Notes: generated from the letters alone by a model not told the origin. Counted from the stretch's first letter, positions 8,994-20,400 are shown. The stretch is DNA of 64,000 nucleotides from Paenibacillus dauci (GCF_000971985.1 NZ_KQ040798.1:186001-250000); one strand, 5' to 3'. Translations and numbers: made by a program.

Positions 8994-9022
8994 CAAAAAA
9001 AGCAATGGAAGACTCCACTGCT
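8994..9022 (-). terminator. Terminator of pyk
   Basis: A hairpin of 9-base arms (AGCAATGGA / TCCACTGCT, one mismatch) is followed on the minus strand by seven T. It lies 36 bases after the pyk stop. Confidence 0.75.
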
Positions 9023-9057
9023 TTCTTTGCATCGTACTATATAAGCACTATGCCGGA

Positions 9058-10482
9058 TTATTTCGCGGACATTTGTGCTACTTTGATAAGGTTTGTAGAA
9101 CCGGATTTGCCCAGTGGGATACCAGCTGTGATAACAACCAGATCGCCTTCTTTGAGCAGACCGGAATCTTTACCACCCTGCAGGGCGATATCGAACAGTT
9201 CATCTGTAGAATGAGCTTCTGTGCCTTTAACCGGCAGTACGCCCCAAGTCAGAGCCAGACGACGCATCGTTTGTTCCTTAGTCGTTACCGCAATGATTGG
9301 TGCCTGCGGACGATATTTGGATACTACACGTGCAGTATGACCGGATTCGGTAGAAGAAATGATCGCTGTTGCATTCAGATCCATTGCGCAGCTAGCTACA
9401 GATTGGCTGATTGCTTCAGTTACTGTAGTTTGTTGTGCATGGCTTTGCTTCAGGAAGATTTCACGGTAATCCAGTGCAGATTCCGCTTTTTCTGCGATGC
9501 GGGACATCGTCAGTACGGATTCTACCGGATATTTACCAGCAGCTGTTTCGCCGGACAGCATGATTGCATCTGTTCCGTCGAAGATTGCATTGGCTACGTC
9601 ACTCGCTTCCGCACGAGTCGGACGCGGGTTACGTTGCATGGAATCCAGCATTTGAGTTGCTGTGATAACCGGTTTGCCTGCACGATTACATTTTTCGATC
9701 ATGCGTTTTTGTACCAGTGGTACTTCTTCGGCAGGAATTTCTACACCAAGGTCACCACGGGCTACCATCAGACCGTCGGATACTTCCAGGATTTCGTCCA
9801 GGTTGTCCACGCCCTGCTGGTTCTCGATTTTGGAGATGATTTGGATGTGCGGAGCACCTTTTTCTTCGAGCAATTTACGGATTTCCAGTACGTCACTTGC
9901 TTTACGTACGAAGGAAGCAGCGATGAAATCTACACCCTGCTCAATACCGAAGATAATATCGTTCGCATCTTTTTCAGTAATACCTGGCAGGGAAATATTC
10001 ACGCCCGGTACGTTAACGCCTTTGCGGCCTTTGATTTGTCCACCGTTAACGATACGGCACTTGATTTCAGTACCCAGAACCTGTACTACGCTCAGACCAA
10101 TCAGACCATCGTCGATCAGAATTGTGGAACCTACTTCCACATCTCCCGGCAGATCCTGGTAAGATACAGTCAGACGATGCTGGTCACCGAGGATTTCTTC
10201 GGTAGTCAGCGTGATGTACTCATCCTGAACCAGATCAATCGGCTCTTCTTTCAGTTTGCCGATACGGATCTCCGGACCTTTGGTATCCAGCAGGATTGCT
10301 ACTGTTTTACCCAGTTCTTTGCTGGCTTGTTTGATGTTTTTGATACGGTTGCCGTGCTCTTCAAAGTCACCATGAGAGAAGTTCAGGCGGGATACATTCA
10401 TACCTGCCATGATCAGTTTTTTCGTGTTCTCCAAGGACTCACTTGCCGGTCCAATCGTACATACAATTTTCGTTTTACGCAT
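9058..10482 (-). CDS. pyk: Pyruvate kinase
   Basis: Converts phosphoenolpyruvate and ADP to pyruvate and ATP at the end of glycolysis. The 474-residue protein begins [16 protein letters not shown] and shows the active-site segments [25 protein letters not shown] and [17 protein letters not shown], followed by TATQMLDSM and [15 protein letters not shown] 10482 follows a GGAGG site. It ends at the ordinary A/C-domain boundary and lacks the extra C-terminal domain of about 110 residues found in B. subtilis and Geobacillus pyruvate kinases. It is transcribed in the same direction as accD-accA but is separated from accA by about 240 bases with no pfkA between. Confidence 0.96.
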   Translation of the reverse strand: MRKTKIVCTIGPASESLENTKKLIMAGMNVSRLNFSHGDFEEHGNRIKNIKQASKELGKTVAILLDTKGPEIRIGKLKEEPIDLVQDEYITLTTEEILGDQHRLTVSYQDLPGDVEVGSTILIDDGLIGLSVVQVLGTEIKCRIVNGGQIKGRKGVNVPGVNISLPGITEKDANDIIFGIEQGVDFIAASFVRKASDVLEIRKLLEEKGAPHIQIISKIENQQGVDNLDEILEVSDGLMVARGDLGVEIPAEEVPLVQKRMIEKCNRAGKPVITATQMLDSMQRNPRPTRAEASDVANAIFDGTDAIMLSGETAAGKYPVESVLTMSRIAEKAESALDYREIFLKQSHAQQTTVTEAISQSVASCAMDLNATAIISSTESGHTARVVSKYRPQAPIIAVTTKEQTMRRLALTWGVLPVKGTEAHSTDELFDIALQGGKDSGLLKEGDLVVITAGIPLGKSGSTNLIKVAQMSAK

Positions 10483-10720
10483 AATTGATTTCCTCCGTTT
10501 TCAAGGTCTCTCTATTTTCTTTTTCCAACATAGCCCATTGTTTGGTAACAACAAGCCCCAACAAACAAATTTACTACAAATTCTCGCTTTTGTATACAGC
10601 TTGTTGAAGAAGCCGGTCGGCGGAAGCTCCGGAATCTTCATAAGCCATCTTCGAGACTCTGTAGTAAATTATACGTTACTCTTGTAAATTACATATAAAT
10701 TCCGCCGGAAACATTCCGAA

Positions 10721-11839
10721 TTAATGATGTGGAGTGCGCGGAGCATCCTCATCTCCCGGCTGTTCTGCCAATGAAGAAAGATGTTTGATCGTATGATCTA
10801 TCGGCTGCATGGACTCATCTGCTACCTTCTCGACTTTTCCCTGTTCGCTCTCGCTTGAACTTCCAAAGAAATTGCTGCTTACCCGTTTCTCCGCAAATTC
10901 ACCGATCTTGCGGAATTTCTGATAACGCTGTTCGACCAGTGCATCGCCGTCCATGCCGGACAATTCCTGCAAATGAATCAGCAGATGCTCCTTGAGAGCG
11001 GCTCCAGTTGCTTCGTAATCCTTGTGGGCACCGCCACGAGGCTCGGGAACAATCCCTTCGATGATTTCCATTTGCAGCAGATCATCTGCCGTGATTTTCA
11101 TCGCTTCGGCAGCCTGATCGGCTTTGGATGCATCTTTCCACAGGATGGAGGCTGCACCATTCGGTGAAATCGCCGAATAAATAGCATTTTCCATCATGAG
11201 TACACGGTTGCCTACACCGATCGCCAGCGCACCACCGCTTCCGCCTTCGCCAATGACTACGCAGATGACAGGCACACGCAATCTGGCCATTTCCCACAGG
11301 CTGCGGGCGATTGCTTCAGACTGACCGCGCTCTTCTGCTGTATTACCCGGATACGCACCCTTAGTATCAATAAATGTCACAATTGGACGTCCAAATTTCT
11401 CGGCCTGCTTCATCAGACGGATCGATTTACGGTAGCCTTCGGGGTGAGGACTACCGAAGAAGCGCGCGATATTATCTTTGGTATCCTTGCCGCGCTGATG
11501 ACCGATAACCGTGACCGGCTGGCCTTCCAGACGCGCAAGTCCTCCAACGATTGCCAGATCATCACCGAACATGCGATCACCATGCAGTTCGATAAAGTCT
11601 GTAAAAATGAGCGGAATTAGATCCAGCGTCGTAGGACGCTGCTGATTCCGGGCCAGATGCATTTTCTGCGCCGGGCTGATATGTGTATAGATCTCGCTCT
11701 CCATCTGGCGGTAACGCTCTTCCAGACGGTTGATTTCATCAGCGAAATCGATTCCTTTTTCCTGACCGAACTGCTTCAGCTCGTCGATCTTTTTGCGCAA
11801 TTCAACGAGAGGCATTTCAAAAGGCATCTCTCCTGCCAC
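10721..11839 (-). CDS. accA: Acetyl-CoA carboxylase, carboxyltransferase alpha subunit
   Basis: With AccD it transfers the carboxyl group from carboxybiotin to acetyl-CoA, giving malonyl-CoA for fatty acid synthesis. The protein has 372 residues; the typical core ([47 protein letters not shown]) is complete. A polar tail of about 50 residues follows that is longer than in most AccA proteins. The start is GTG 11839, immediately after the accD stop codon, with AAGGGGG as the ribosome binding site. The N-terminus [18 protein letters not shown] aligns with Bacillus AccA, which supports this start over the internal ATG. Confidence 0.95.
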   Translation of the reverse strand: MAGEMPFEMPLVELRKKIDELKQFGQEKGIDFADEINRLEERYRQMESEIYTHISPAQKMHLARNQQRPTTLDLIPLIFTDFIELHGDRMFGDDLAIVGGLARLEGQPVTVIGHQRGKDTKDNIARFFGSPHPEGYRKSIRLMKQAEKFGRPIVTFIDTKGAYPGNTAEERGQSEAIARSLWEMARLRVPVICVVIGEGGSGGALAIGVGNRVLMMENAIYSAISPNGAASILWKDASKADQAAEAMKITADDLLQMEIIEGIVPEPRGGAHKDYEATGAALKEHLLIHLQELSGMDGDALVEQRYQKFRKIGEFAEKRVSSNFFGSSSESEQGKVEKVADESMQPIDHTIKHLSSLAEQPGDEDAPRTPHH

Positions 11840-12739
11840 TTAAAATCCCCCTTTCCCGCTATGATAGTCCAATAGATCGGACAACATAGTCTTCATGTCT
11901 TTGCGATGAACAACCATATCCAGCTGTCCATGCTCCAGGTTGAACTCGGCTGTCTGGAAATTATCAGGCAGCTTCTGACGGATCGTCTGTTCAATAACGA
12001 TACGTCCGGCGAACCCAAACAGCGCACCTGGTTCAGCGATAATCACATCGCCCAGTGTCGCAAAGCTCGCAGATACTCCGCCCATCGTCGGATCTGTGAT
12101 GACGGATATGTACAGACCGCCGTTATCCTGGAAGCGCGACAGTGCCGCACTCGTCTTGGCCATCTGCATCAGACTGATAATACTCTCCTGCATACGGGCA
12201 CCGCCGGATGTAGAGAACATGATCAGCGGCAGATTGCGCTCGTCCGCTGCTTCGATCGCACGGGTAATTTTCTCCCCGACAACTGAACCCATACTACCAC
12301 TGAAAAAGTCAAAGCTCATCACCGCGAGCATCGCACGATGCCCTTCGATCACGCCTTCGCCTGTAATCACGGCATCACGCAGGCCGGAGTTCATTTTTTG
12401 CTGCTCCAGCTTTTTGGCATAACCCGGGAAGTTCAGCGGATCAATAGATTCCATACCGGCATCCATCTCCGTAAACTGACCTTCATCCACCGTCATAACG
12501 ATTCGTTCAATCGCATTCAGGCGCATATGGTAGCCGCAATTGCTGCATACTTTCAGGTTCTTTTCCAGTTCTTTGCTGTAATGAATCGTGCCACATTTGC
12601 TACACTTATTCATCAGCCCTTCCGGAATTTCCCGTTTTGGGCGTTCCTGCGACGGCTCATCTGATGCGGACTCATTGCTCCAGCGCTGTGAAGGAATGGT
12701 CGCATATTTTTTCTTCTTCTGGAATAAATCTCTAAACAC
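11840..12739 (-). CDS. accD: Acetyl-CoA carboxylase, carboxyltransferase beta subunit
   Basis: Partner of AccA in the carboxyltransferase complex. It has 299 residues. An N-terminal zinc ribbon is visible ([16 protein letters not shown] followed by VCSNCG), and then the crotonase-like core ([51 protein letters not shown]). The start is GTG 12739 with GAGGTG upstream. It abuts accA with no gap, so the two are translationally coupled. Confidence 0.95.
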   Translation of the reverse strand: MFRDLFQKKKKYATIPSQRWSNESASDEPSQERPKREIPEGLMNKCSKCGTIHYSKELEKNLKVCSNCGYHMRLNAIERIVMTVDEGQFTEMDAGMESIDPLNFPGYAKKLEQQKMNSGLRDAVITGEGVIEGHRAMLAVMSFDFFSGSMGSVVGEKITRAIEAADERNLPLIMFSTSGGARMQESIISLMQMAKTSAALSRFQDNGGLYISVITDPTMGGVSASFATLGDVIIAEPGALFGFAGRIVIEQTIRQKLPDNFQTAEFNLEHGQLDMVVHRKDMKTMLSDLLDYHSGKGGF

Positions 12740-12920
12740 AACTACACCTCTTCAGACGTATACTTATTCCCCTGCTTATTGAATAAATCATCATTATTTA
12801 TAACGAACACAAGCTGGACTTAGTGATTACAAAAAATAGGCATACTTAAGCCCACATCATGGGATAATGATACCATACCACATTTTTTTGCCGTAACAAA
12901 GAGCATAGACAATAAATCAA

Positions 12921-12946
12921 TCCACCGGTCGATCATAACCGGTGGA
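12921..12946 (-). terminator. Hairpin terminator after dnaE
   Basis: Perfect 9-base arms TCCACCGGT and ACCGGTGGA with an 8-base loop, 16 bases past the dnaE stop. The T-tract on the minus strand is broken, so termination may be partial and could let dnaE transcripts run into accD. Confidence 0.55.
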
Positions 12947-12961
12947 CCGCAGGGTGCTTTT

Positions 12962-15900
12962 TCACTTGACTTTTACTGTGCCTTCGCCAAGCATTTGTTC
13001 CATTTCCTGGAACAGGGCAGGCGACGGTTTGATCCGGTAGCTGTCGCTCAGATCCAGCAGTTTTTGACTTTCCTCGTAAAAAAGTACGGTGCCAAGCTGA
13101 CCTGGATGACTGGAAAGCAGCTGCTTGAGCTGTTCCAGTCGCCCTGCCTGCTGGGCTTCACGAGTGATTTTGATATATACGGTTTGGCTTGGTTTGCCTG
13201 CATGGTTCTGCTCGGTAGCCGCTTTGCCGCTCGAAGAAGCTGGCGCCGAAGAAGTCGATGTCACAGTGGAAGATGCCTTTCCTGCTGCTGCCGGCTGTGT
13301 CTTGCTTTTCGCTACCGGTGACGGACGGCGTGCTGCTGGAGCACCTGTAGAAGTTTTGCTGCGCCGCTGGCGAGCCTTCTCTGCCATTTCTCCGGCTGCT
13401 GCCGGTGTCAATGGTACAGCTTCCTCGGCAAGCAGTTTGAATCCTTCTTCTTCCTGTTTCTGGAGTCTCCCTCGAATGACGAGCAGTACCCCTTTGTCCA
13501 CAAGCTCATTATATTTGCGCCACACTTCAGGGAACATGACCACTTCGCACTTCTCGATCTGGTCTTCCATTTCCATAAAGGCCATGGATTTACCCTGTTT
13601 GGTTGTGATCGCTTTGAGTGAAACAACCATTCCTGCGACCGCCACCATACTGTCATCCTCGGCTTCATGCAGATTCATCAGCCGTGACAGGCCAGACTCT
13701 TCAATCGCTCGCTCATAATCATCCAGCGGATGACCAGACAAATACAGACCCAGCAGCTCGCGCTCGAACTCCAGCTGCTCTCCGGCTGTAAATGGCGGAA
13801 TATCCGGGTAAGAGACTTCCCAGTTAGGCTTCTCTCCAAGATCGAAATCGAACATCTCGATCTGCAGTTCCTCGCGTTCCTTACGCCATTTCGCCGCTTC
13901 CTTGATCGTCTCATCCAGCATCTGCAGCAGCTGGGCGCGATGTCCTGGCAACGTGTCAAATGCTCCGGCCTGGATCAAGGATTCGATTACCCGCTTGTTG
14001 CAGGCTTTTGGGTCTACACGGCGACAGAAATCAACCAGACTATCAAATGGACGTTCTGCACGTTCCTTGATAATGCTGTTAATGGCCTGGGTACCGACAT
14101 TTTTGACCGCGCCGAGTCCAAAGCGGATATGTCCGGTGATTTGTGCTGTTTCCGCTGCTTGTTCACCAGTCGAATTAGCTTCTACTTTATCCAGGTTGCT
14201 ATCCGAATTTTCCTGGGATAGCTGCGCATGTCCCGTCACATCTTCAGCAGGATTCTCTCCTGACTGATGTGGTAAAGCCAAATCTTCCAGAACCGGCGTG
14301 AAAGTAATTCCGCTCGTATTCACATCTGGCGGCAGCACTTCGACACCGACACGCTGGCATTCCAGTACATATTCGGCTACTTTACGATGCGTTCCCATTA
14401 CTGCCGTCAGCATGGAAGCAATAAATTGCACCGGATAATGAGCTTTGAGATAGGCGGTCTGGAAAGCCAGCACACCATAAGCCGTGGCATGTGCCCGCGG
14501 GAATCCATAATCGGCAAAACGCACGATCATGTCATAGACCGTATTGGCATCCTGCTCGGTATATCCTTGCTGCAGACTGCCCTGTACAAAGTGTTCTCGT
14601 TCCTGATCGAGCACTTCCCGCTTTTTCTTGGATACGGCTCGCCGCAGTAAATCCGCTTCCCCCAGCGAAAATCCTGCCATTGTGGAAGCAATCTGCATAA
14701 TCTGTTCCTGATAGACGATAATGCCGTACGTATCCTGCAGGATCGGCTTCAGGTCATTATGTGGATATTCCGGTACAGAACGGCCGTGTTTGGCCTCAAT
14801 GTAACGTGGAATAAAATCCATCGGACCCGGACGATACAGCGCATTGACCGAGACAATATCTTCAAATTCACTTGGCTTCAGATCACGCAGTACTCTGCGG
14901 ATACCCGGGGATTCCAATTGAAATACCCCCATGGTATCGCCCTGGCTAAGCATCTGATAGGTATCGGGATCATCGAATGGAATCCGGTCAAAGTCAATCT
15001 TCTCACCCGTTTGCTCTTCCACCCACTCCAGACAACGCTCAATAATGGATAGCGTTCGCAGACCCAGGAAGTCCATTTTGAGCATACCGATAGCTTCCAG
15101 ATTTTCCATCGTGTATTGTGTCAGCACCGCATGCTCACTGCCTTCCTGCAGAGGAACGACATCGGTCAATGGACCACTGGAAATAACAACGCCTGCCGCG
15201 TGTGTAGACGCATGACGTGGCATACCTTCGACCTTGAGTGCGGTATCGATCATCTCGCGCACAGGTGCGGATTTGACGTATCTTTCCTTTAATTCCGGTA
15301 CCTGATCAAGTGCACGCTGAATCGTTACACCAATCTGTGCCGGAATCAGCTTGGCTGCTTTGTCGGTATCGGCATAAGGTACATTCAGTGCCCGTCCTAC
15401 ATCGCGTACCGCAGCCCGCGCAGCCAGTGTACCAAAGGTAATAATCTGCGCAACCCGGTCACGACCATATTTCTCCACCACATAATCAATCATTTCATCC
15501 CGGCGCAGATCGCTGAAATCAATATCGATATCAGGCATGGATACACGTGCCGGATTCAGAAAACGCTCAAACAACAGCTTGTATCGAATCGGATCTACAT
15601 TCGTAATTTGCAGCACATAAGCAACCAGACTGCCGGCAGACGATCCCCGCCCCGGTCCGGTAGCGATTCCCTGGCGATGAGCATAATTCATGAAATCCCA
15701 TACAATCAGGAAGTAATCGTCAAATCCCATATTGCCAATAACCGAGAGTTCATAAGCGAGCCGTTCATCCAGCACTCGGCGCTCCTCGGGATCATTCCAT
15801 AGCTCGGTTCCTTCGTAGCGTCGTACCAGCCCTTCCTGACATAGCTGAGCCAGATAAGTTCCTGCATTCATGCCTTCCGACAGCGGATGATAAGCAGGCA

Positions 15901-16744
15901 GCAGCGAAGTACCAAAGGTAAGCTCCAAATGGCATTTATCTGCAATAACAGTAGTATTATCGATCGCTTCCGGTACATAGCGGAACAGTGCTTCCATTTG
16001 CTCTTCATTTTTGAGATAAAGCTGATTGGTCGGAATACGCAAACGGCTCTCATCTTCTACCGTCTTGCCGGTTCCGATACAGATCAGCACATCCTGCGTC
16101 TTGGCATCCTCTTCGGTCAGATAATGCACATCATTGGTCGCAACGAGCGGTATACTCAGTTCGCGTGCCAATTCGATCAGCAGTGGCGTGACCTTTTTCT
16201 GTTCGGCCAGACCATGATCCTGCAGTTCGATATAGAAGTCTTCTCCAAAAATCTGCTGATAACGCAAAGCTGCCTTTCTCGCTTCGTCGAGCTGTCCATG
16301 CAGCAGATGCTGCGGAATCTCCCCGCCCAGACAGGCGCTGAGGCAAATAATGCCTTCGTGATACTGCTGCAATGCTTCCGCATCAATACGCGGTTTATAG
16401 TGAAAACCTTCCAGATGGCCGACAGAGCAGAGCTTCATCAGATTCCGGTAGCCTGTTTCATTTTTGGCCAGCAGTAACAAGTGGTGAATCGGCTGGTCTT
16501 TGCGTGCTGCCTTTTCCTTGCGTGATCCGGCCGTGTAATACGCCTCGCAGCCAATAATCGGCTTAATACCATGCTGCAGGCATGCTTTGTAGAACGGGAT
16601 GGCACCGTACATTACGCCATGATCCGTCAATGCCAGCGAAGTCATTCCTGCTGCCGCTGCACTGGCGACCAGATCCTGGATACGCGCAGCCCCGTCCAGC
16701 AGACTGTATTCACTATGCACATGCAAATGTACAAATGGGGTCAT
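12962..16744 (-). CDS. dnaE: DNA polymerase III alpha subunit, DnaE type
   Basis: Replicative polymerase; in Bacillus DnaE extends primers before handing over to PolC. It has 1260 residues from ATG 16744. The N-terminal PHP domain starts HLHVHSEYSLLDG. The palm carries the catalytic aspartates in MPDIDIDF at about residues 403-410. A helix-hairpin-helix region follows (KACNKRVIESLIQAGAFD) and a C-terminal OB fold (VAGMVVSLKAITTKQGKSMA). Two low-complexity stretches are unusual: a Gln/Asn/Glu-rich insert at about 825-870 and an Ala/Ser/Thr/Pro-rich linker at about 1128-1185 between the OB fold and a short terminal domain. Both look like flexible linkers. Confidence 0.96.
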   Translation of the reverse strand: MTPFVHLHVHSEYSLLDGAARIQDLVASAAAAGMTSLALTDHGVMYGAIPFYKACLQHGIKPIIGCEAYYTAGSRKEKAARKDQPIHHLLLLAKNETGYRNLMKLCSVGHLEGFHYKPRIDAEALQQYHEGIICLSACLGGEIPQHLLHGQLDEARKAALRYQQIFGEDFYIELQDHGLAEQKKVTPLLIELARELSIPLVATNDVHYLTEEDAKTQDVLICIGTGKTVEDESRLRIPTNQLYLKNEEQMEALFRYVPEAIDNTTVIADKCHLELTFGTSLLPAYHPLSEGMNAGTYLAQLCQEGLVRRYEGTELWNDPEERRVLDERLAYELSVIGNMGFDDYFLIVWDFMNYAHRQGIATGPGRGSSAGSLVAYVLQITNVDPIRYKLLFERFLNPARVSMPDIDIDFSDLRRDEMIDYVVEKYGRDRVAQIITFGTLAARAAVRDVGRALNVPYADTDKAAKLIPAQIGVTIQRALDQVPELKERYVKSAPVREMIDTALKVEGMPRHASTHAAGVVISSGPLTDVVPLQEGSEHAVLTQYTMENLEAIGMLKMDFLGLRTLSIIERCLEWVEEQTGEKIDFDRIPFDDPDTYQMLSQGDTMGVFQLESPGIRRVLRDLKPSEFEDIVSVNALYRPGPMDFIPRYIEAKHGRSVPEYPHNDLKPILQDTYGIIVYQEQIMQIASTMAGFSLGEADLLRRAVSKKKREVLDQEREHFVQGSLQQGYTEQDANTVYDMIVRFADYGFPRAHATAYGVLAFQTAYLKAHYPVQFIASMLTAVMGTHRKVAEYVLECQRVGVEVLPPDVNTSGITFTPVLEDLALPHQSGENPAEDVTGHAQLSQENSDSNLDKVEANSTGEQAAETAQITGHIRFGLGAVKNVGTQAINSIIKERAERPFDSLVDFCRRVDPKACNKRVIESLIQAGAFDTLPGHRAQLLQMLDETIKEAAKWRKEREELQIEMFDFDLGEKPNWEVSYPDIPPFTAGEQLEFERELLGLYLSGHPLDDYERAIEESGLSRLMNLHEAEDDSMVAVAGMVVSLKAITTKQGKSMAFMEMEDQIEKCEVVMFPEVWRKYNELVDKGVLLVIRGRLQKQEEEGFKLLAEEAVPLTPAAAGEMAEKARQRRSKTSTGAPAARRPSPVAKSKTQPAAAGKASSTVTSTSSAPASSSGKAATEQNHAGKPSQTVYIKITREAQQAGRLEQLKQLLSSHPGQLGTVLFYEESQKLLDLSDSYRIKPSPALFQEMEQMLGEGTVKVK

Positions 16745-16885
16745 ACGCTTCCCTGCTTTCCTTGTGTAATATCAGACAACTGATGAATCTATACTCTCAT
16801 CTATACTATTTTATCATATTCAGCCTATAGACCGTCAGAGTTTGCAAAAAAATGAATGCGATGAACAGAGGTTACTATTCTTTTC

Positions 16886-16913
16886 TAAACTTCCCCGATC
16901 AGGTCACCGATAA
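16886..16913 (+). promoter_or_regulatory. SigD (sigma-28)-like promoter of the chemoreceptor gene
   Basis: TAAA at 16886 and ACCGATAA at 16906 are 16 bases apart, close to the Bacillus SigD pattern TAAA-N15-GCCGATAT. It lies about 57 bases upstream of the chemoreceptor start. Motility-sigma control is normal for such genes. Confidence 0.55.
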
Positions 16914-16969
16914 ATCTATCATTCAGAATAATAATCACTATTGATTAAATAGACAGGGGATATGAATTT

Positions 16970-18922
16970 ATGAAAAAGCAGTTAATCCTGATGATGTGTC
17001 TGATAACGATCATCCCAATGATTGTATTCGGTGCATTCAGTCTGATCAGCACTACCCACAAAATTCAAAAAGATGCGTACAACATGAATGAGCAGAATGT
17101 TGAACTGGTACTTCAGAAAGCGCAAACACTGGTAAATACGGAACTCGCTATGCTGCAGCAGCTTGCCACCAATCCGGAATTCAAGGAATTCACTCCCGCT
17201 CAATTACCACAGGTCAAAAACCTGCTCGTCCAGACTTCCCAACTGCATCCGGAGCTGCAAACCATCGTATTCAGCAATAAGGATGGCCAGCAGCTCGCCA
17301 AAAATACCGATGCCGATCTTGATAATGTCAGCGACCGTGATTATTTCAAACAGCTGATCTCCACCCAAAAGCAGGTCGTCTCCGATGTCCTCGTGAGTAA
17401 ATCCACTGGCAAAAAAATCATTAATATCGTTTATCCTGTTTTTGATAACACTAATACATTGACAGGTATGATTCAGTGTTCGCTGCCACTCGACAGCATG
17501 AGCACCTACGCCAAGGAATTTTCCATTAATGGACAGACAGCTTACATCGCTGATCGTACAGGAGTTATTCTGGCTCATCCTGTCGCCGCTTCGCTTGATA
17601 CAGATATCAAATCCACTCCATCCTTTCAACAGGGCGCTGCCGGTCAATCAGGCACTCTAACCTATGGAGAAGGAAATGATAAGAAGCTCGTTTCTTATGT
17701 ACCTGATCCGGTAACTGGCTGGACGGTCTTCAGTGAAAAGTCATATAACCTCATCATGGAAGACTATTATACCCTGCTCTATAACAGCATTATTATTCTT
17801 GCTGTTTCACTACTGGTTGCTATTGCTGCCGGATATATTTTCTCTACCCGTCTGACACGTCCGATTATGCAGCTGGTAGAAGTCACCCGTGCTGTAGCAG
17901 ATGGCGATCTGACATCTACCTGGACTATCCGCTCCAAAAATGAAGTGGGGGCCCTGTCCGATGCACTCGCACAGATGACCGGTAATTTGCGGGATATCGT
18001 CTCTCATCTCAAGGATACTTCTCTTCATCTGGCCTCTTCTTCCGAAGAACTCACAGCGAGCGCTGGCGAGACCTCTTATGCCTCTCAGCATATTGCCGAG
18101 TCCATTCAGGAAATGGCAGCCGGTTCTGATCGACAGGCCGAACATGTGAATTATACTTCTTCCACGGTTCATCAGATGGCTGATGGAATACAGAATATCG
18201 CCGGTAGCGCCCAGGAAGTCGCATCTACGGCTGTCCTGACTTCTACCAAAGTCACGGAAGGAGACGAAGCGCTCCGGGCTGCCGGTCATGAAATCACCAA
18301 ACTGAAATCCATTTTTGGCGAACTATCCGGTTCGGTAGGTAATCTGGATAAAAATTCCCAGACTATCAATCAAATTGTCAGTGTTATTGCCCAGATTGCC
18401 AAACAGACCAATCTGTTATCCCTGAATGCAGGTATCGAAGCCGCTCGTGCAGGTGAACATGGCAAAGGATTCAGCGTGGTCGCCAAAGAAATCAGCAATC
18501 TGGCAGACGAAGCTTCCTCTTCGGCTAGTCAGATCAGCAACCTGATCGACAGCATCCAAAAAGAAATTCATACCGTTGTCAACAAAACAGAAGCAGGCTC
18601 CCAGGAAGTCGAGCAAAGTATCCAGGCAGTAGATACCGCCGGTCAATCTTTTGGATTGATTCGCCAGTATGTACAGGAAGTCGCGCAGAGTATTCAAAGC
18701 GTCTCCTCTGCTTCATCCAATCTGTCCAGCGGTACCCAACAGGTGATCCAGTCGGTTAACCAGATGTCTGATATCACCAGCACTTCTGTAGGCGAGATTG
18801 AATCTGTATCTGCTGCTACCGAGCAGCAACTTGCCACTATGGAAGAAATTGCTGCTTCTTCTGCGGTGTTATCCAATGTCGCTCAGGAACTCAAAGTTAT
18901 GGTTGAGAAGTTCAAAGTGTAA
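16970..18922 (+). CDS. Methyl-accepting chemotaxis protein, dCache type
   Basis: Membrane chemoreceptor that signals through CheW/CheA. It has 650 residues. A first membrane helix lies at about residues 5-26 and a large extracellular sensor region of double-Cache type follows ([26 protein letters not shown]). A second membrane helix lies near 270-292, followed by HAMP ([20 protein letters not shown]). The cytoplasmic coiled coil has the conserved hairpin tip [20 protein letters not shown]. The ligand is unknown. A SigD-like promoter is upstream and a strong bidirectional terminator downstream, so it is a single-gene unit inserted between dnaE and ytoI. Confidence 0.93.
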   Translation: MKKQLILMMCLITIIPMIVFGAFSLISTTHKIQKDAYNMNEQNVELVLQKAQTLVNTELAMLQQLATNPEFKEFTPAQLPQVKNLLVQTSQLHPELQTIVFSNKDGQQLAKNTDADLDNVSDRDYFKQLISTQKQVVSDVLVSKSTGKKIINIVYPVFDNTNTLTGMIQCSLPLDSMSTYAKEFSINGQTAYIADRTGVILAHPVAASLDTDIKSTPSFQQGAAGQSGTLTYGEGNDKKLVSYVPDPVTGWTVFSEKSYNLIMEDYYTLLYNSIIILAVSLLVAIAAGYIFSTRLTRPIMQLVEVTRAVADGDLTSTWTIRSKNEVGALSDALAQMTGNLRDIVSHLKDTSLHLASSSEELTASAGETSYASQHIAESIQEMAAGSDRQAEHVNYTSSTVHQMADGIQNIAGSAQEVASTAVLTSTKVTEGDEALRAAGHEITKLKSIFGELSGSVGNLDKNSQTINQIVSVIAQIAKQTNLLSLNAGIEAARAGEHGKGFSVVAKEISNLADEASSSASQISNLIDSIQKEIHTVVNKTEAGSQEVEQSIQAVDTAGQSFGLIRQYVQEVAQSIQSVSSASSNLSSGTQQVIQSVNQMSDITSTSVGEIESVSAATEQQLATMEEIAASSAVLSNVAQELKVMVEKFKV

Positions 18923-19022
18923 TGACATGGCTATAAATATTTGCAGGAATCATACATTCTATTCCAGTCAAACAACGTTATAACTGCCCACACTATTTAC
19001 AAGAAAACGACCCTATGGATAT

Positions 19023-19061
19023 AAAAAAGCTGTGCGGATCTCTATTCCGCACAGCTTTTTT
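19023..19061. terminator. Bidirectional terminator between the chemoreceptor gene and ytoI
   Basis: Perfect 16-base arms AAAAAAGCTGTGCGGA and TCCGCACAGCTTTTTT with a 7-base loop. The right edge overlaps the ytoI stop codon. Confidence 0.88.
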
Positions 19062-20400
19062 ATCCGTGATCGATAGACTGCAGTGTCAGCACCGATTTGG
19101 AGACAGGCATATTTTCATAAATGATCTCAATCTCCAGCTTGTAGGTACGCCGGCTCGATTCCAGCACAATTGGACGGATCACAATCGCATCCTCGATCTG
19201 CACCGGGCGCAAGAAGTAAGTCGAAATATTATCAATTACATAATCATGGCCACTCAGCAACCGTGCAGTGCGGATCGCCGCCTGGATCATGACCGAGATC
19301 AGAATGCCTTCGGAAATATTACCAAGGTCTGTCGCCATCTGCGGCGTAATAAATCCATGATAGACAATACCTCCGTCTTCATCCCGCTCTTCGGCAAAAC
19401 CATTCCAGATCAGATGATCAAATGTCTCCACGTTACCTGCCTGCGGCTCAAGCTGGGCATCCCGCATAGCCTGCAGCACTTCACGCCGGGTGACGGTACC
19501 GATCAGTTTACGGTTACGGTCCACGATAGGCAGGAAGTCAATGCCTTCCCACATCATCGTCTGGGCTGCCGAAGCCAGTGAAGTCTGTAGCGTTGCCGTT
19601 ATCGGTCTGCGTATCAGCACTTTTTCAATGGGCTGATCACCCTCCAGCTCCTCGATTTCCTTGCGTCCGACAATCCCGATCACCCGATTCCATTCATCCA
19701 CGACGGCGAGACGCAAGTATCCGGTCTTCTCCGCCACTTCGTAAAAATCAGTTGCCATGCTGGAAGCCTTGAGCACACCAGGCTTGGGCTTGCCTGCAAT
19801 AATATCCTCAACAAGCATGATCTTCTTTTTGATCATCCGGTCAAACAGTGCCCGGTTAATCATGGAAGCCACTGTAAATGTATCATGGCGAGAAGAAATG
19901 ATGGGCAGTCCCCGTTCATCCGCAAGCGCCTTGACCTCCAGGCTGGTGCCAAATCCGCCCGTTATCAGTACGGCTGCTCCGTGTTCCAGTGCAAGAGAAT
20001 GAGCATCCTCACGGTTACCGACGATCAGCAGGCTGCCTGCTTCCACGTAACGCATCATCGCGTCCATCTTCATTGCACCAATCGCATATTTAACCAGCGT
20101 TTTGTCCAGACCGCTGCCGCCGCCCAGCACTTTGCCCTCTACAATCTCTGCCACATCGGCAAAAGTCAACTGATCAGAGATTCCCCGTGGACGTTTCTCG
20201 ATCCGTACCGTGCCAATCCGTTCGCGGGTTACTACGATTCCCATATTCTCCGCTTCCTTAACCGCACGATAGGCGGTACCTTCGCTTACACCCATCTGCC
20301 GGGCCAGCTTGCGGACAGAGATTTTGGACCCGATTTTGAGCTTCTCAATATGCTGCAAAAGTTGTTCGTGCTTTGTAATCGATTCCTCATGTTCCTGCAA
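19060..20400 (-). CDS. ytoI: YtoI-like regulator: HTH, DRTGG, CBS pair, hotdog
   Basis: Multi-domain protein conserved in Bacillales next to dnaE; role not established. It has about 446 residues. Domains in order are a winged helix at about 10-65 (SVRKLARQMGVSEGTAYRAV), a DRTGG domain at about 75-180, two CBS domains at about 195-310 (VVDEWNRVIGIVGRKEIE; FLPIVDRNRKLIGTVTRREV) and a hotdog thioesterase-like domain at about 335-440. CBS pairs usually bind adenine nucleotides, so it may be a nucleotide-responsive regulator. I chose TTG 20400 because GGAAGGTGGTG is well spaced before it; GTG 20412 is the longer alternative. Confidence 0.85.
   Translation of the reverse strand: MQEHEESITKHEQLLQHIEKLKIGSKISVRKLARQMGVSEGTAYRAVKEAENMGIVVTRERIGTVRIEKRPRGISDQLTFADVAEIVEGKVLGGGSGLDKTLVKYAIGAMKMDAMMRYVEAGSLLIVGNREDAHSLALEHGAAVLITGGFGTSLEVKALADERGLPIISSRHDTFTVASMINRALFDRMIKKKIMLVEDIIAGKPKPGVLKASSMATDFYEVAEKTGYLRLAVVDEWNRVIGIVGRKEIEELEGDQPIEKVLIRRPITATLQTSLASAAQTMMWEGIDFLPIVDRNRKLIGTVTRREVLQAMRDAQLEPQAGNVETFDHLIWNGFAEERDEDGGIVYHGFITPQMATDLGNISEGILISVMIQAAIRTARLLSGHDYVIDNISTYFLRPVQIEDAIVIRPIVLESSRRTYKLEIEIIYENMPVSKSVLTLQSIDHG

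Noticed and set aside
8938-10488. Open frame of 516 codons on the plus strand opposite pyk
   Set aside because: It is Cys- and Phe-rich with no family features and mirrors the conserved pyruvate kinase frame, so it is an antisense shadow.
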